Notes: generated from the sequence alone by a model not told the origin. A DNA stretch of 64,000 nt from Rhynchospora pubera (GCA_028095005.1 CM051460.1:74727676-74791675), one strand, 5' to 3'. Shown: positions 33,736-47,600, numbered from the stretch's first letter. Translations and numbers: made by a program.

Positions 33736-35370
33736 CTACGAGTCATTTGAGAACTCAAACACCATTGTGTGATTATAATTCTCGCCGGGCCGAACCACAA
33801 TAGAAGGAAATTTGGGTTCATTTATTGCATTTGGAAAGCCTTGAGTTTCCAAGCAGACCCCAGACTGTTTCAGATAAATAGCTCCAGACTTACCTGCAAC
33901 TCCATCCACGTAATTTGCAGTGTAAAACTGCATTCCAGGTGCATTAGTCCAGAGATTCAAAACTCGACCTGATGATGGGTCCTTCAACTTAACTGCCCTT
34001 TTCAAACCATTTATCTCCTCACCTAAGTCTAGCACGTAGTTGTGGTCATAACCTCCTGGAACCTTGTCTATGCGAGCACCTATTTTGTCCTCAGTAGTGA
34101 AGTCAAATGGAGAGTCTTTGACGGGGATGATTTCACCGGTTGGTACAGAGGTGGGGTCCAAAGGGGTCATGTGCTCTGCCCAGATTTGGGCTGTATGATC
34201 TAGAATGCTACCCGAGTTGTGACCTGCCAGGTTCCAGTAGGTGTGCTGAGCTAGGCTTATAGGGGTTGGTTTATTTTCTGGTACAGCCTCCATTTCAAGT
34301 TTTAGGGTATTCGGCGAGTGGAGTGAGTATGTTGCAGTAATGCTGACATTACCAGGATATCCTACATGCCAATAAGATCACACCATATTAGTAATGTTGA
34401 AGGTTGACTGACTAATAACTTTGTAATCAGAAAAACACAAGTAAAAAATTAAAGAAATCGACACAAGAATAAATCAGAAAATGTTAGCTAAAAAATTTTA
34501 CCTTCCTCTCCGTCCTTGCTATGATATTTGAAGGTAATTGATGGTATTTCCCCTTTGCTATGCTCGGCTACTTCCCACAGCACTTTGTCATATCCCGTTA
34601 TCCCACCTATACATAATGCAAGAAGTAAAACAAAAAAAAGAAAAAGAAAAAGTGGATAATTAAAAAGAGAGCTCTTATACTAATTCAATCATGCAGTTCA
34701 TCAATGCTCATTAGGAACTAGAAAAATAATTAACCATGTAGGCTATTAGGCCCGTTATTGATTGGTAAAGAGTATTGAACTCCGTCAAGTGTAAACTTCC
34801 CATCTCTAATTCTATTTGCCACCCGACCAACGATGCATCCAAAGTACGGAGCCTCCCCTCTCTACAGAAATTGTAATTAAACACATCAATCATTGGTACT
34901 AATAAATAGTATTCTTTTGCAAAGTAGTAACAAATGAAAACACTAATAAAAATTGGAAATAACATACTGTTAATTAAACATCATTTTGCTGTAACATTAG
35001 TAAAATAACAAAATTTGAGGTTAATACAGCAACAAAACCATGTAATACCATAATTAAAATTAAAAATTCATAACAGAAATTTCTGTGTTCAACAAATTAC
35101 CATGTAAGGATCAATAGTGTCAAATCCAAGCACAACATCCGCCACATTCCCTGTTTCATCAAAAGAAATCACTAATTACTCACCATTTTATGACCAATCG
35201 ATAAACCTACAGCTACGAAATCGCAATTCTACAATCTCAAACCCCCAGGTTTGAACAATGAGAAATCACATACCTTTCGAATCAGGCACGAGGAGAGAAG
35301 TAATGGTAGCGCCCCAGTTGCTGATCTTAACTGTAATAGTGCCATTGCTGAGCTCGAAGATCTCCGCCAT
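33736..35370 (-). CDS. Aldose 1-epimerase (galactose mutarotase), five exons
   Basis: Minus-strand exons are 35274-35370, 35101-35150, 34735-34861, 34502-34606 and 33736-34361 (97, 50, 127, 105 and 626 nt). All have GT/AG borders and matching phases, giving 334 residues, the normal size for a plant enzyme. It interconverts the alpha and beta anomers of free aldoses such as glucose and galactose. The sugar-binding motif GRVANRI precedes His91 in LHGG. His166 lies in QHTYWNL and Glu298 in VCLETQ; the last two correspond to the acid/base pair of the GalM family. No signal peptide is seen, so it is probably cytosolic. The ATG at 35370 starts MAEIFELSNG, typical of this family. Three decayed copies elsewhere in the window (4745, 20752, 49945) come from the same duplicated unit, and this is the only intact one. 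Confidence 0.95.
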
Positions 35371-36639
35371 TGATGGATCGCTCGAGCTTCAAAACCCTAG
35401 TCCCAATTTTGCTATTGCTCCTTGCTTGGCGAAACTTTGTCGCTTCTATATTTGTCTATTTCGCTTAATAATTTAGTACTTCTTTTGTTAACACCTCAAA
35501 CATAGTTTGTACATACAATAAAAGAGGAAGAAGCAAATTAAGTAAAAGCTCGTGAGAAACGAGATATAAATGCACCCGTTCTACAGAATTTAAACTGTGT
35601 GTATGATGGAGAATAAGTGGGTCCCGCGAGTAAGTGATAATGGTGTATTGCACACTGTTTAAAGACTGTAGATGAGGAACGAGATATGCGCCGCAGATGC
35701 GACAGATGGCGCGCTGTGAGCGTGACGTGTGAATTGAAAAGAACCTTATCCAATCTATAATTAAGTAGAAACCAACGATGCGAACTCACTTAATTATATT
35801 TGACTTGAGTCAAAAAAATATTAATAATTTTCTCTTCCCCAAATTTATAATTTTTAAGATTTTCGCATAAATTAATGCTTTTTTAGACAAGACGACGAAA
35901 TACAGGACTTACAATTTCTTTCTTTCGAAGGCGCAAGACTTACAATTTCATTAAGAGAAATAAAAAAAAAATGCAACAGCTTTACATATCTACAGAAAAA
36001 GAAATTTTAACAGTACAAATAACAAAGCACAATCAAAATCTTATGTAATTGGTTCAGTTCAAATCAAATCAGTAGGATGATTATTATCTTTTTGAAAAAA
36101 AAAAAATCTAATTCGTCAAATCTGTTTGATAAATGCAAACTCTGCCTTGATTTAAATAAGTACAAAAAAATTATACATACATCACATTTTAGAAGGGGGA
36201 AAAAAATATAATGAATTCACTTTTACTCTGTTAAAACTATAATATGAAAATTGAGTTTTTATGTCTGGCATTTTAACTATTTCTTCATAACGTCTTTATA
36301 TAAACATATATAAACAATAATAATCATTCCTAGTTAAAAAATTTATTACTCTTGGCCTGTTCGGTATTAATCAAAACAGCATGGATAAGCGTGGATAAGT
36401 ATACAATATGGCTTTCTATTTCTGTGACCTTTCAAAGTTTATATATATATAAGAAAATCTAGTAATATGGTGCATTTATTTTAATTTTAACAACTGCTCT
36501 GAAAATCATTGAAATAAAAAAAATATAAAATTATAGATAATTTATCTTTTAAATCTAGGGTGATTTTTTACTTCATGTATCGGGTTTCAAGTTTTATGAT
36601 AAGTCAAGAAGGCCCATTTCGAACTAGACCACAAAGCTT
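35371..36639. other. Epimerase upstream region and intergenic DNA
   Basis: No further gene is seen. About 36470-36550 (CTGAAAATCATTGAAATAAA) resembles the distal flank found at 7128 and 12436, so the duplicated unit probably extends to here. Confidence 0.45.
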
Positions 36640-36647
36640 CCAAACAT

Positions 36648-38490
36648 TTGGGCTGCAAACACAACGAAACGATCAAGAAACAATTCACTTTTATTAATCA
36701 TTTCGTTTATGATACGAAACAAATATTAATTTGTGTTAACCGTTTCATTTCAAAAGACGATCGAAACGGACTGGCAATTAATATTTATTTAGGTCTTCTT
36801 GTTTCGAAACCATCAAAACGTGTATTTTTGTTCAATTTGTTGTTTTGACAATTAATTTTTATATATGTTTTTCTATTTCACATGCATAACTCATCGATTT
36901 GATATTGCAATATTCTCGGTTCATCACAATTTATTTATAAATACTTAAAAAATACGTAAAAAATGACATAAAACGGTTGAACTAGAATAAACGAAATGAA
37001 AGAGGCTAGTTTCGTTAACTATTTCATTTAAGGCTTAATTTTTTGTATGCCTTCCAACTCTTTTCTAATTGTTTATTTCTCCTTGTACTATTGTGTATTT
37101 CTTATTTGTCACTAAACTCTTCAAAATAATTTCTTATTTTCCCTTCAATTTAACTATATAGAATTAACCGTGGTTATCTTATAAAAAAACAGAATATTAA
37201 TTCTAAATTAACCTTAGAAAGACAAAAATACCCCTAAAATATACTTTTATATTTCCTCGTTTCCTTCCTTGCTCCAGAAAGTTTCCCGCTAATTATAACA
37301 TATGTCCCTTAATCTCCCTCCTTTCTCCTATCTGATATCACCTCCTCTCGCCTTCATCCTATCTCGTATTTCCTGGAGATCCCTTCAGGTCAAATATTCT
37401 AAGGTGATAATAGATTTACTTTTTTTTTTTTTACAAACGTCACTTCTAATAAACAAAAATATTTCCTGTATGCAGTGAGAAGAATATGTATTTTCCTATG
37501 ATGCAAGTTCGTTCCAGACTCGAATGAAGCAATGTTTAGATTTTTGGGTAGGAAACAAATTAGAGGTGAAATATGTTACTGAAGATGAGAAGCTAGCGGA
37601 AGTGTAAAATACTGCAAGTTTAGTTTCATTTGCCCACTGACATTAGTTTGTGCAAGTTCATCACAAAATTAGAAGTCTAACTTAAGACAATTCTTTCTGT
37701 TTCATTTATTATTTCTCAATTTCTGTCTGATGAGAGATCAGACAGTCGAGGATCTCTATGTGTTGCCAGTTTGAATCTGATGCGAGATCAATTGTTTGTC
37801 CATTGCTTAAATAGTTTATATAGAATATTTCCTCTCTTTCAACATACTATTACTATCTCTTCGATTCCTAAATCAATTACACATTATTAGTCTATTTGCT
37901 AAATATTTGATAATCTAGATTGGGTGGTTCTGAAGTTTCCTTTCTCAAATTCTCAACAAGGTCATCTCTGATATATAGACAATGAGACAGTTTGTAAAAC
38001 GCAAGAAAGCAAATTAATAAAGTTTACAAAATATAATTTCTTGTCTTCTTCAACCTCTCTCCCTTCTCTGAATTTGTACAAATGTGTTGCTAGTTTGGAG
38101 CTTTTTAATCATTTTCCCTGTAATGAGAAAGGGGTTAACGATAAATTTTCTGGAGCAAGTGACAAACAAGGAAAATAAAAATTGTCAGGAGTATTTCTAT
38201 TTTTGTAACTTATTTCTCTTTAATTTTTAGTTTTCTTATAAGATAACCATAGTTAATATTGTATGGTTAAGTTGAAGGGCAAATAAAAAATCAATTAGAA
38301 GAGTTTAGTGACAAATAAGAAATACACAACAGTACAAAAAAAAAATAAACAATTAGGAAAGAGTTGGAGGGCATAAAAAAAATTAAACCTTCATTTAACA
38401 AAAGAAACAAAAATAGTTCATTAACCGTTTCAATTAAAGGGGACGAAACAAAACGATTAACGGTTAAACGGAGTTGCGATTGCAGCCCTA
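36648..38490. mobile_element. hAT-like element with a nested Mutator-like element
   Basis: The 8-bp duplication CCAAACAT lies at 36640-36647 and 38491-38498. The ends are TTGGGCTGCAA and, inverted, TAGGGCTGCAA, classical hAT termini. The hAT sequence itself is about 480 bp of CGTTTCGTTT / AAACGATTAACGG words. The remainder is the nested element at 37032-38388. Confidence 0.82.
37032..38388. mobile_element. Non-autonomous Mutator-like element with long TIRs (1357 bp)
   Basis: An exact 9-bp duplication TTCATTTAA (37023-37031 and 38389-38397) flanks inverted terminal repeats of about 160 bp. They start GGCTTAATTTTTTGTATGCC and include CTTATTTGTCACTAAACTCT and its inverse near 38300. The interior of about 1 kb has no open frame I recognise. 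Long TIRs and a 9-bp duplication are diagnostic of MULEs. Confidence 0.88.
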
Positions 38491-38499
38491 CCAAACATG

Positions 38500-39217
38500 T
38501 TCAACTGGAGCATGATGAACAATCTTGATGGGCCTCATAATTGCAATAAAGCAATCAAATTGTTAAAAATAGAAATAACACATCCTTCTTTTGCAAAAAT
38601 TTAATACTGTCTCCTCTTTGCGCGCCCATGCATTTTCTCTTCACCTCCTCCTTGTGTCGTGCATCCGCATTTTCCTTTCTTCTCCTCCACGCACGCCTCT
38701 CTTCTCCTAACCCCTCCCATCCCTTCTCCTTCCCTAATAACTATAATCAAATATTCGCTTGATTGCGCAATCCTCTACCCTTCTCCACCTTTTCTTTCCA
38801 TCATACCTCATTTTCATTTTCTTCTTCATCCTTCACTATCATTTTTTTCTTCTGCCATATCTATCAATCAACCTTGCAGTTAAACTTTATTAAATAAATC
38901 GCACATTTAACTATTTTAATTACTCCCTTATCTTTATTAGATAATCCCTAGTACTTATTAGTTTACTCCTTTCAGACGTATAATGACATAAGCTTATCAA
39001 ATATTCCTTTACGACAAAAAAAAAATTACTCTTTGGAACTAATTTAATGATTTGTTACTCATATAAATAATTCCTCATTTTAATTTATTAGATACTCCCT
39101 TAAACTTATAGTTACACCCTAATTATAAATTATATACTTCCATGATAAAACATAAATGGACATTTTTTTTCTGAAGACATATAAATATTAGATACTCTCG
39201 TTGTTTATTAGCTACTC

Positions 39218-39254
<37 letters not shown>
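38500..39254. other. Intergenic sequence with TTAGATACTCCCT-type repeats
   Basis: A CT-rich block (38600-38880) is followed by irregular repeats of TATTAGATACTCCCTTA, which continue beyond the MITE at 39255-39658 to about 39840. No gene. Confidence 0.45.
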
Positions 39255-39255
<1 letters not shown>

Positions 39256-39658
39256 AGTTTAGCTACGGTGAGTCGCGACTCACGGACCCTCCGGTGAGTC
39301 ACGACCAAAACTCCTAGATCTAGATCAAAATGACCGATCAAAACCGTCCAATATGATCTCCCTATTGAAATCTCCATGTAGACCGAATTTTTTATTTTTT
39401 CGAAATTTTTAAGTATTTTTTTGAAATTTTAGAAAATCGTTAATCTAATTGGTTCTGAACCATTCAAAAACGTCAGTTTTTAAAAATCCGAAAAAAATAC
39501 TTAAAAATTTCGAAAAAATAAAAAATTTGGTTTGCACGGAGATTTCAATAGGGAGATCATATTGGACGGTTTGGATCGGTCATTTTGATCTAGATCTAGG
39601 AGTTTTGGTCACGACTCACCGGAGGGTCCGTGAGTCGCGACTCACCGTAGCTAAACTC
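39255..39658. mobile_element. (TA)n-associated hairpin MITE E
   Basis: It is very similar to copy A: GAGTTTAGCTACGGTGAGTC at the left, and CTCACCGTAGCTAAACTC at the right, with GATCTAGATCAAAATGACCG inside. TA repeats adjoin both ends. Confidence 0.85.
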
Positions 39659-39659
39659 T

Positions 39660-40703
39660 CTATATATATATATATTAGATGCTCTCTTAAATGAACTACA
39701 TATTTAAACATATTAGATATTCCTTTATACCTATTACCTATTGTAGATACTCACTTACTACAAATTATATACTTCCATAATAAAACATAAATAAAAATAT
39801 ATTTGACACCCACTTAATAGATATTATATACTCCCTCCTGTATAATATATGCTCAAATTCTCTTATCTATTATTTAACTTACACTTACTCTTTTTTTTGT
39901 TATATGATCAGAGGGGAGATGGTTTAATGGTAAGAGAGTTGAGTAAAATGGAGAAAGATAGAAGATCAGAGGAAAGACGAAGGATTAGGACGAGAGAGTG
40001 GAATGGGAAGGGGAAGAGAAAGAGGATGAAAATTAGGCTATGTTTGTCATGGGAAACGAACTAGCTGCTCGCGAACAGTTGTAGTTCGCGTTTTCCAAAT
40101 AAGACACGAACAAACTTAATAGCGAACAAATGGGTTTATCCCTTGTTTCACCTTTTCGAGTGAATAAGAATGGGAACAAGAACATGGGTGGGTTCCATTT
40201 TTTTATCCCTTGTTTTTTATTCGCATGTGTCATCCAAACATAAAGGAGTAGAGAGAAGAAATGAGAGAGTGAAGGGTGAAGGTGAGAGATAAAAGACAGT
40301 GAGAGAGAAGATAGATGAGAGGCGCGAGAAAAAAAAAAAAGCGAGGGCGGGTGAGAGTTAGGAGCAAAGGGAGGTGAGAAGAGGGGAGCAAAATGAGATG
40401 CGTGAAGAACGTTCTGATTGTTTGGTTGCTCTCGACAGTGATTGTAGTAATTCCCAAATCTCGACATAGCTAGTACTGCTATCGATCCAAACAACAAGCC
40501 AGAGCTGCAAAGATAGGCGAGATCTGCTTGGATAATATTTACAATAATTGTTCTTCGATCTTCGAAAGTATATTTTCTCCTGTCAAAGTTGAACCGTGTT
40601 AAGTTGATCCAGCTTCAAATAATTAATTAAATAAAGAAAAAAAGTGCCAACATAAATTTTTATTTATTAAGTATCAATTATCCCCATGCGCAAGCAGTGC
40701 GAG
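39660..40703. other. Intergenic sequence, possible small MITE
   Basis: At 40037-40242, GGCTATGTTTGTCATGGGAA is opposed by CATGTGTCATCCAAACATA, suggesting a short inverted-repeat element without a clear target duplication. Purine-rich low-complexity sequence occurs at 39905-40035 and 40240-40400. No gene. Confidence 0.4.
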
Positions 40704-41488
40704 CTATGTTAGCCCGGTACTCCTCTGCATATGGAGTACCGGTACCGAATACGAATCGGATACAGGTACGTCCCAGTACGGCATCGGTACGAACTGAGTA
40801 TGCCAGGTGACGTACCAGAATATTTCAATATATTTAACTGACTGGGTACGAACCGGGTACGGTCAAAGGCAGTTTGGGTACGTGGCCCCATCACTGTGAG
40901 TTATGTTTTTTTTTTTTGTTTTGAAGTTTGAACACCAAAACAGAGTGCCCATCCCAAGGCAACACTTTATATTGCCGTTACAACCCAACCAATCTTTATA
41001 TACACTAACCAAAAGGGTTGTCTTTCTATTGTGGGACTAAAAACATTTTCAAAACCGAACATACAACGACAGCCCCTCGGTATACACATTCATTTCATAT
41101 ATATTTTTTTAAATATATTTTGTTTAGTATTTTAATTATTTGAGTGTCTTTTGAAACTCATATTGACATAAAATTTTATATGCATTTTTGCAAGTAATAT
41201 GGTAGTATAACTTTTTTATTCTTTTAGAGATCTAAAATATTTTAGATTACGCAATATTTTTTATTATTAAATGTATTTAGGTTCTTAATTATCATCATGA
41301 ATTTTCAAAATAGTTTACATATTTTTTTGTTATAATTAATGTAGATATATAATTTATATACCATGAAATATCATATATTTATATATATATATATCGCCGT
41401 ACCTGTACCAAAAATTTTTGATAATTCTCAAACCACCGTACCCGAATCATACCGGATACGGTACTCGTACCCGTACCATGCAACATAG
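40704..41488. mobile_element. hAT-like element, CTATGTT family (785 bp)
   Basis: The 8-bp duplication AGTGCGAG lies at 40696-40703 and 41489-41496. The ends are CTATGTTAGCCCGGTAC and, inverted, CTATGTTGCATGGTACGG. Subterminal GTACCGGTACCG words oppose GGATACGGTACTCG. It contains no transposase. Confidence 0.82.
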
Positions 41489-42375
41489 AGTGCGAGTAAT
41501 TAAGCAACAACCATACATGTAATCTTGCAATTAAGTAACAATCTAAACAACAAAAAGTAATAACGCCGTCTTGTATATATTACAGTGTCAACTGCACCAA
41601 TGTATGTGCATGAGAACCAATTGCAACTTCCCAAGTTTTTGACAAAATTATTGAGTCAACTTCGTAAATCGCAATCTTTTAAACAATTCGGAATCATTTT
41701 TAGACAATTTGGGAACACCGGTGTAGAATCATTTTTATTCCGAAACTTCGTCGATCCACAAATTGTTTTTTGATGTTGAACTCCTTGTCTATAATCGGAG
41801 CGACGCCTATAGCCTCCGCCCACAAATTGTTATTTTTTTTTTAGGTTTTCTTTTTGAGTTGTATCTTTCCTAAACCTTGTTTTTTATTAATTAAAGTTTC
41901 TGCAGTTAGCAACTTGCCAACATGCCTTCGAAAAAGACAAGACCGGATAACTTAGTTGTTACACCAAAAATGATGCAACGAATGCATTAAGTTTTTATTA
42001 GTCAAGACTTATGTCAGGTTGGTAAGATGAAAGAAACTCTTGTTGCAATTTTCCTTTTGCATATATTCCGATTTATTAAATAAAAATAATTAAATATAAT
42101 GATGTTATTTAAAATAAAAAGTATGTGAATACTGCAACAAGAACACAACAATTTATATTAATAATAAAAATTAATTTACTGTCAACTCATATATCAGAGG
42201 GATGGGCACAATAATTGAGAAAGCAAGTAAACCGAGCGGAATGAATCTTGCTAATTAAGTTGATCCAGCTCAAAAATTAATTAACAACAATTTAGTTGAT
42301 CCTGCCCACTAATGAATAGTATACAACAAGAAAGTTGATGCACGTTAATTATCAGGTAATTAGGTAGCATATGTC
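41489..42375. other. Intergenic sequence
   Basis: A 62-codon open frame at 41585-41773 has no recognisable domain. No other structure was identified. Confidence 0.35.
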
Positions 42376-42559
42376 GAACCAGATCATTAATTAATTAAGA
42401 TCATTAGATTGAACCAGATCATAGTTAATATTATACAACAAGAAAGCTGATCTTGTTAAGTTGAATCAGATCATTAATTAATTAAGATCATTAGGTTGAA
42501 CCAGATCATAGTTAATAGTATACAATAAGAAAGCTGATCATGTAAAGTTGAACCAGATC
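42376..42559. repeat. Tandem duplication, period 87 bp
   Basis: GAACCAGATCATTAATTAAT through ACAAGAAAGCTGATC recurs from 42463, followed by the start of a third unit. Related AGTTGATCCTGC words precede it. Confidence 0.85.
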
Positions 42560-42652
42560 ATTTCTACTGGTACTTATACTGCTGACTAGCTGAGAGCCTG
42601 AGACTCCATGATTGAAAATGTAGTGTTGTCAGATTATGTTGTTCTTAGTTTC

Positions 42653-44125
42653 AGTTGATGTGAGAGAAATATTTGGTGTTCAAGACGAATATCAAGAGAA
42701 CAAACTCAAGTCAAGTGGTTCTAATCATGTCATATATATGGTCCAGGTTGGGTCAAGTGGTCAAGGCGAGTCAAGATATAGACCTTAATCCAAGTAATGA
42801 AGATATACTCAAAGAATACTCGGGTCGAGCACAAGTGTGCTCGAATCGAGTGGATATCGTGTCATGTAATGGATTCTACAAGATGGCCAAGAAGGTAAAG
42901 ATCAAGTCATGTGCGAGTCAAGCAATGGTGCTCAAGTCTAACACATGTCAGGTCAAATGATTTGAAGCCATTAGAAGAAGAAGTTGGAGACGTGATGCGA
43001 GCGGAGAAGATTAAGAGTAATCTACTTGGAATAAGGTTAGTAAATACTATCTCTCATGTGTGATGATATGAATGGTCAAGGTGACTTAAAGTAAAAAGTT
43101 ACTTGGCTTTGGTGCACGGGGCGTGCCAGGAGGGCATGGACCGAGCAAAATGGTTTGATGCAAGACGCTAGGGTCTAGCACAAGATGTGTGACTCGCGCC
43201 AAGTGAATAAACTGATCCATGTGACGATGTGTGTCGTCGTTGTGTGTGCAACTCATGGAAGATGTGAAACAAAGAAATTTGTGGCATGTGTGTGCCAATG
43301 AAGACAAAAGGTGTGTGTCTTAGAAGACGGTGTGTACCGGTGTGCAGCACTCTATGCAAGTGACACATGACAAGTCAGTACATGTCCACTTGAGGAGGAT
43401 TGTAAGAAAGTGCTGCAGAAGATAAAATTATGGATCGAATGCATGGCACAAATTATTAAAGCAAAATAGGCAAGTTATCCTTACAAGTTGTATAACTTGA
43501 GAGGGAGTGTTAAAACATGAAGTATGGTAGTGTGTTCTGCCACAGAAGATAAAAAATAGGACATTCGGCTGAGTGTTCGGCCAGATGTTCGGCCGAACAG
43601 GTCCCTGAACAGTACCCCGAATGGTATCCAGAATGGGTCAAATTTGGTAACAAGGAAGGCTCTAGGTTGGCCCGAACATGTCAAAGATGATAAGGAATGG
43701 ATGACACGTCCAGAGATGATTTTCTTGTGTGAAAATAAGATGTTTCCTTGTGTGAGGAGATTTAATGTATATGATATGAATAAGAAAAAAAGGAAAATAA
43801 ATAAAAGGGTATTTTGGGAAGGAGATGTGTATCTCCATTGTAAGTTTCCTATTTAATTCCTTCTTCTTCCTCTTACAATGTATTTCAGACATTAACAAAA
43901 AATAATAGAAAAAGTGTGCGTATGTGTGGAGGACGTAGGCACCAAGTTGGTGTTGAACCTCGTTAAATTCTCGTGTATCTTGTATCTATTTGTATGATTT
44001 ATTTGTACTGAGATCCTCGTGCTAACTAGCCCTAAAGGGTACGGTTCTTGTGTAGTTGCACTTGGATCGTGCCTCCTCGAACCTAAAATTTAACTTCCGC
44101 TGCGTAGATGCTCGAATTCTTAACA
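42653..44125 (+). mobile_element. 3' part of a Copia-type LTR retrotransposon
   Basis: A polypurine tract TTGAGAGGGAG (43497-43507) directly precedes an LTR-like unit at 43508-44125 that starts TGTTAAAAC and ends TTCTTAACA. The LTR contains a plausible polyadenylation region and repeated TTCGGC words. No matching left LTR was found. The upstream boundary at 42653 is only suggested by a GTTTC direct repeat (42648-42652 and 44126-44130). The 42653-43507 segment shows no intact pol domain. Confidence 0.5.
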
Positions 44126-44608
44126 GTTTCTTTAATAAAACTAATGAATTGGTGCCAACTATTTTCTCAAAAATGTAACAAAATACCAGCCAGAGGGATT
44201 TTATAGGTATTTGATCAAATTAGAGCATACCGTTTACTAACCTTAATGCATTGGATCATTTCTTGGTGTACAACTTTATTTTCTGGAATTCTTGGAGTAA
44301 ACTCAACATTTCATTTCGTATCTGTCATTTTAGACAGAAAAATTCCAACCTTGGTGGTACTTAAGTAGATTTAATTACATCATGCTAATCAACTGACAAC
44401 ATGTATGTTTCTTTGAAACAGCAGTAAAAGATTCTTTTTATATCGTTGTTGGCTACTTGGCTTGTCATCCGTCAACTTTGACTTAATTATCAAGTGATTT
44501 CTTTAACCAACCACCATTACTTATATTCTCTTAAAGTTCAAAGTTCAAACCCAATACAAAAATCAAGATATAACAGTACACAAAAGGCAGAACTTCAAAG
44601 AAAGAGAG

Positions 44609-47600
44609 ATGGCTGAGGCTTTAGTGCATTGTGTGCTTGGGAAGATTGCTGAAACTGCGTACAATGAAGTACTCGTCCTGTATGGGGTGAGAGACAAGGT
44701 TGAATGGGCAAAACGAGAGCTGGAGTGGGTCAGTGCATTTGTCAAAGATGCCGATGCAAAACAAAGCAAAGATGCCAGGGTGAAACAGTGGGTGAAAGAT
44801 GTTAAGGAGGTGGCCTATATGATCGAGGACGCTTTGGACAAGTTCTTTGTGGAGATGGGTGGGGGAAGGTCTAAAGATATACTCAAAAGGGTCCTCCATA
44901 CGCCGAAAGCACTCATTGAAAGGCACAAACTACGCACTGCAATTGACAAGATCAAAGAAAGAATGAACGAGATCAAGGTGAATAGAGAGAATTATGCGAT
45001 AACAAGCCTAGAGAGTAACAGTGGGGGCCCTGACTGGCAATCCGTAAGGCTAGTTGTAGTACCAGAAATTGATAAGACAGAGGTTGTCGGATTCGAAGAC
45101 GATATTAATAATTTATGCAAGCAACTCTGTGATAAGAGTGTTTCAAGACGCTCTGTGATATCAATTGTGGGACCCGGTGGACGAGGAAAGACAACTCTAG
45201 CCATTAAAATATACAAAAGGTATACATTTATATTTTGTTAACTTAAAAATTCGTATTCAAGCAGAATGTGTTAACAATTTTTCAGGCTTTGTGTTATGCT
45301 GGATTCGCCAAAAGAAAATTACAATATGATTGTTTGAAGTGTTATCTTCAACTTCAGTATTTTCTAGCTAGCGATTAAATCAGTTTACATTATAACATTT
45401 AGGAAAGGAAAACCAAAAGAACTCTCTGACAATTGAAAATTTACATGATAGTTTGTGATCATGGTCATGGGGTAACTAGGTCTTCTGCTCCGTCATCGTA
45501 TTGTCTATAGATGTATGTATAAACCACATATATACTGCCAATCTTGGGCGCCATGGCTTGGTTGTTACTGAAATGGATGACGCTGTTAAACCTGTATAAA
45601 AGAGCCATCTGTAACAACTGAAAGTTGCAAATTACATGGTTTCCAAAATCGATGGATTGATTCTGTTCCGTTACGACTCTGTTAAAACCTGTATAAATCA
45701 CGATAAATAATGGTCTACAATTGGAAAAGCAAATCCATGAATTGCCAGTTATTGGTGATGTGTAGGCTTTTTGTATACAGTATTTAACGATCTGAATTAA
45801 ATTATCGATATTATATAAAACTTTCGTTTTTCTTTGAGCCCTCTATTTTTGGAAATTAGATAATTATGGCTAATGGAAACCCATAAGGGAAATATAAGCA
45901 TCAGTAATTTTGTATTTGATAGTCAAATGAAGTTAAATGGATTAAATTTATTTTGGTCCATAAATAATTTGGTTATTATGATTAAACTAAATTAATACAG
46001 ATTACAGAGAATCATAATGAGAATATAATATATATATATGATTTTCATTTAATAAATTTGGATAGAATGATATATATGTTTAAACCATATATAATAACCA
46101 TAATTACTAAAGTAATATTTCATAATTGTATTTTATATATATATTTTACTTGATTTTATACTTCCAATCTTTTATTTATAAACTTATTTGCAAAAAATAT
46201 TTTTGTCCACTTTTTTTCATATTCTTCTGATTTTTTTAAGACGTAATATATGTTTTTGTTATGAAAGATATCTGATTCGAATAATTCGATTTTTCAAATT
46301 TGACTTATTCTGCAGCATTGACCAGTGCGCCGAGTCCGAGTTAGATTAGGATTTTTATTACCATGGTTACAGATGCAAATACTCATTGGCTGACCGCATT
46401 AGTTGAGAAGTAATTAGCCCAAATAAAAGCTTCTTCATTGGTTAATTAGTTCGTATTATCTGATAATCTCTTGACATTTTAATGCTTACCAATTACCGCT
46501 TTGGGGGTAACATACATGCAGATTTTTACACTATTCAGGTTTTTCATTTTTTTTTTTTTTTTGTATATTTGCAGTTCTGTGGTGGAAAGTTACTTTAACT
46601 GCCGCATATGGATAACTATCTCTCAGGAGTTCAAGAATAATAGTGATGTACTTAAGAAAATACTAAAGGAGTTGCAGGAAAATGCAAGAGAAGTTGCGGA
46701 CGAAATAGATCTCATCAAAGAGGTTCACGCATCATTGAGCAAGAAAAAGTATTTAATAATACTAGATGATGTTTGGTCAAGTGATCATTGGACTCGACTT
46801 GAGGTAGCGCTTCCTGAGGTTCACAATGGAAGTCGAGTGCTAATTACTACCAGGTTAATAGTGTCTCTGTTTTTATTTCATTTCGAGAAAATATTTTATA
46901 GGTAATTAGAGGTATCAATCTATTCTGTCCGATCAATCTACTTAAGCTTGTTTAGAGCAGTATTTTGTTAATATAAAAATCAAACTAGAAATTAATCCTC
47001 ATCAACATCTAACATGACCTCTGATATAATAATAAAGTTGTAACTAGATTCAATTTCATGTATGAATGATAGAGATTAATTACTATCAGTTTTTTTTACT
47101 GTCAAATTAGAGCATTATCAGCTACATCTTTGACAAACATTTACGTGATTGTTGAGATACTTATTTGTTTTATGAATACTATATATCAGGTTTATCGATG
47201 TTGCAAAGAAGTCAGATGCTGCCAACAAGCCATATGAATTAAGAATTTTAAGTGAAGATGAAAGCCAACAATTATTATTGAAGAAAGCTTTTCCAAACCA
47301 ACCAGTGAACAAATGCCCTGATATTTTACTCCCTCTCATAAATCAATTTTCCAAAAAATGTGTCGGTTGGCCTCTGGCGTTGGTGGTGCTAGGTGGCATT
47401 TTATCTTTGAAAGATCTAGATTACAATACTTGGAATGAGATATTGTTGAAAATGGATTGGAAAAGTGAAGGCAGAGAGTGCCTTGACGTTATTTCCACTA
47501 GTTATGAGGATTTACCATTTCATCTTAAGCTATGCTTCATGTATATAGCTGTGTTCCCTGAAGATCATGAAATCAAAGCCTCAACTCTCATTCAATTGTG

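Noticed and set aside
42376..42559. CRISPR-like direct repeats
   Set aside because: Only two long tandem units without spacers, in a plant nuclear context.
43508..44125. Solo LTR
   Set aside because: A polypurine tract lies immediately upstream and there is no matching 5-bp duplication at the LTR edges, so it is better read as the 3' end of a truncated element.
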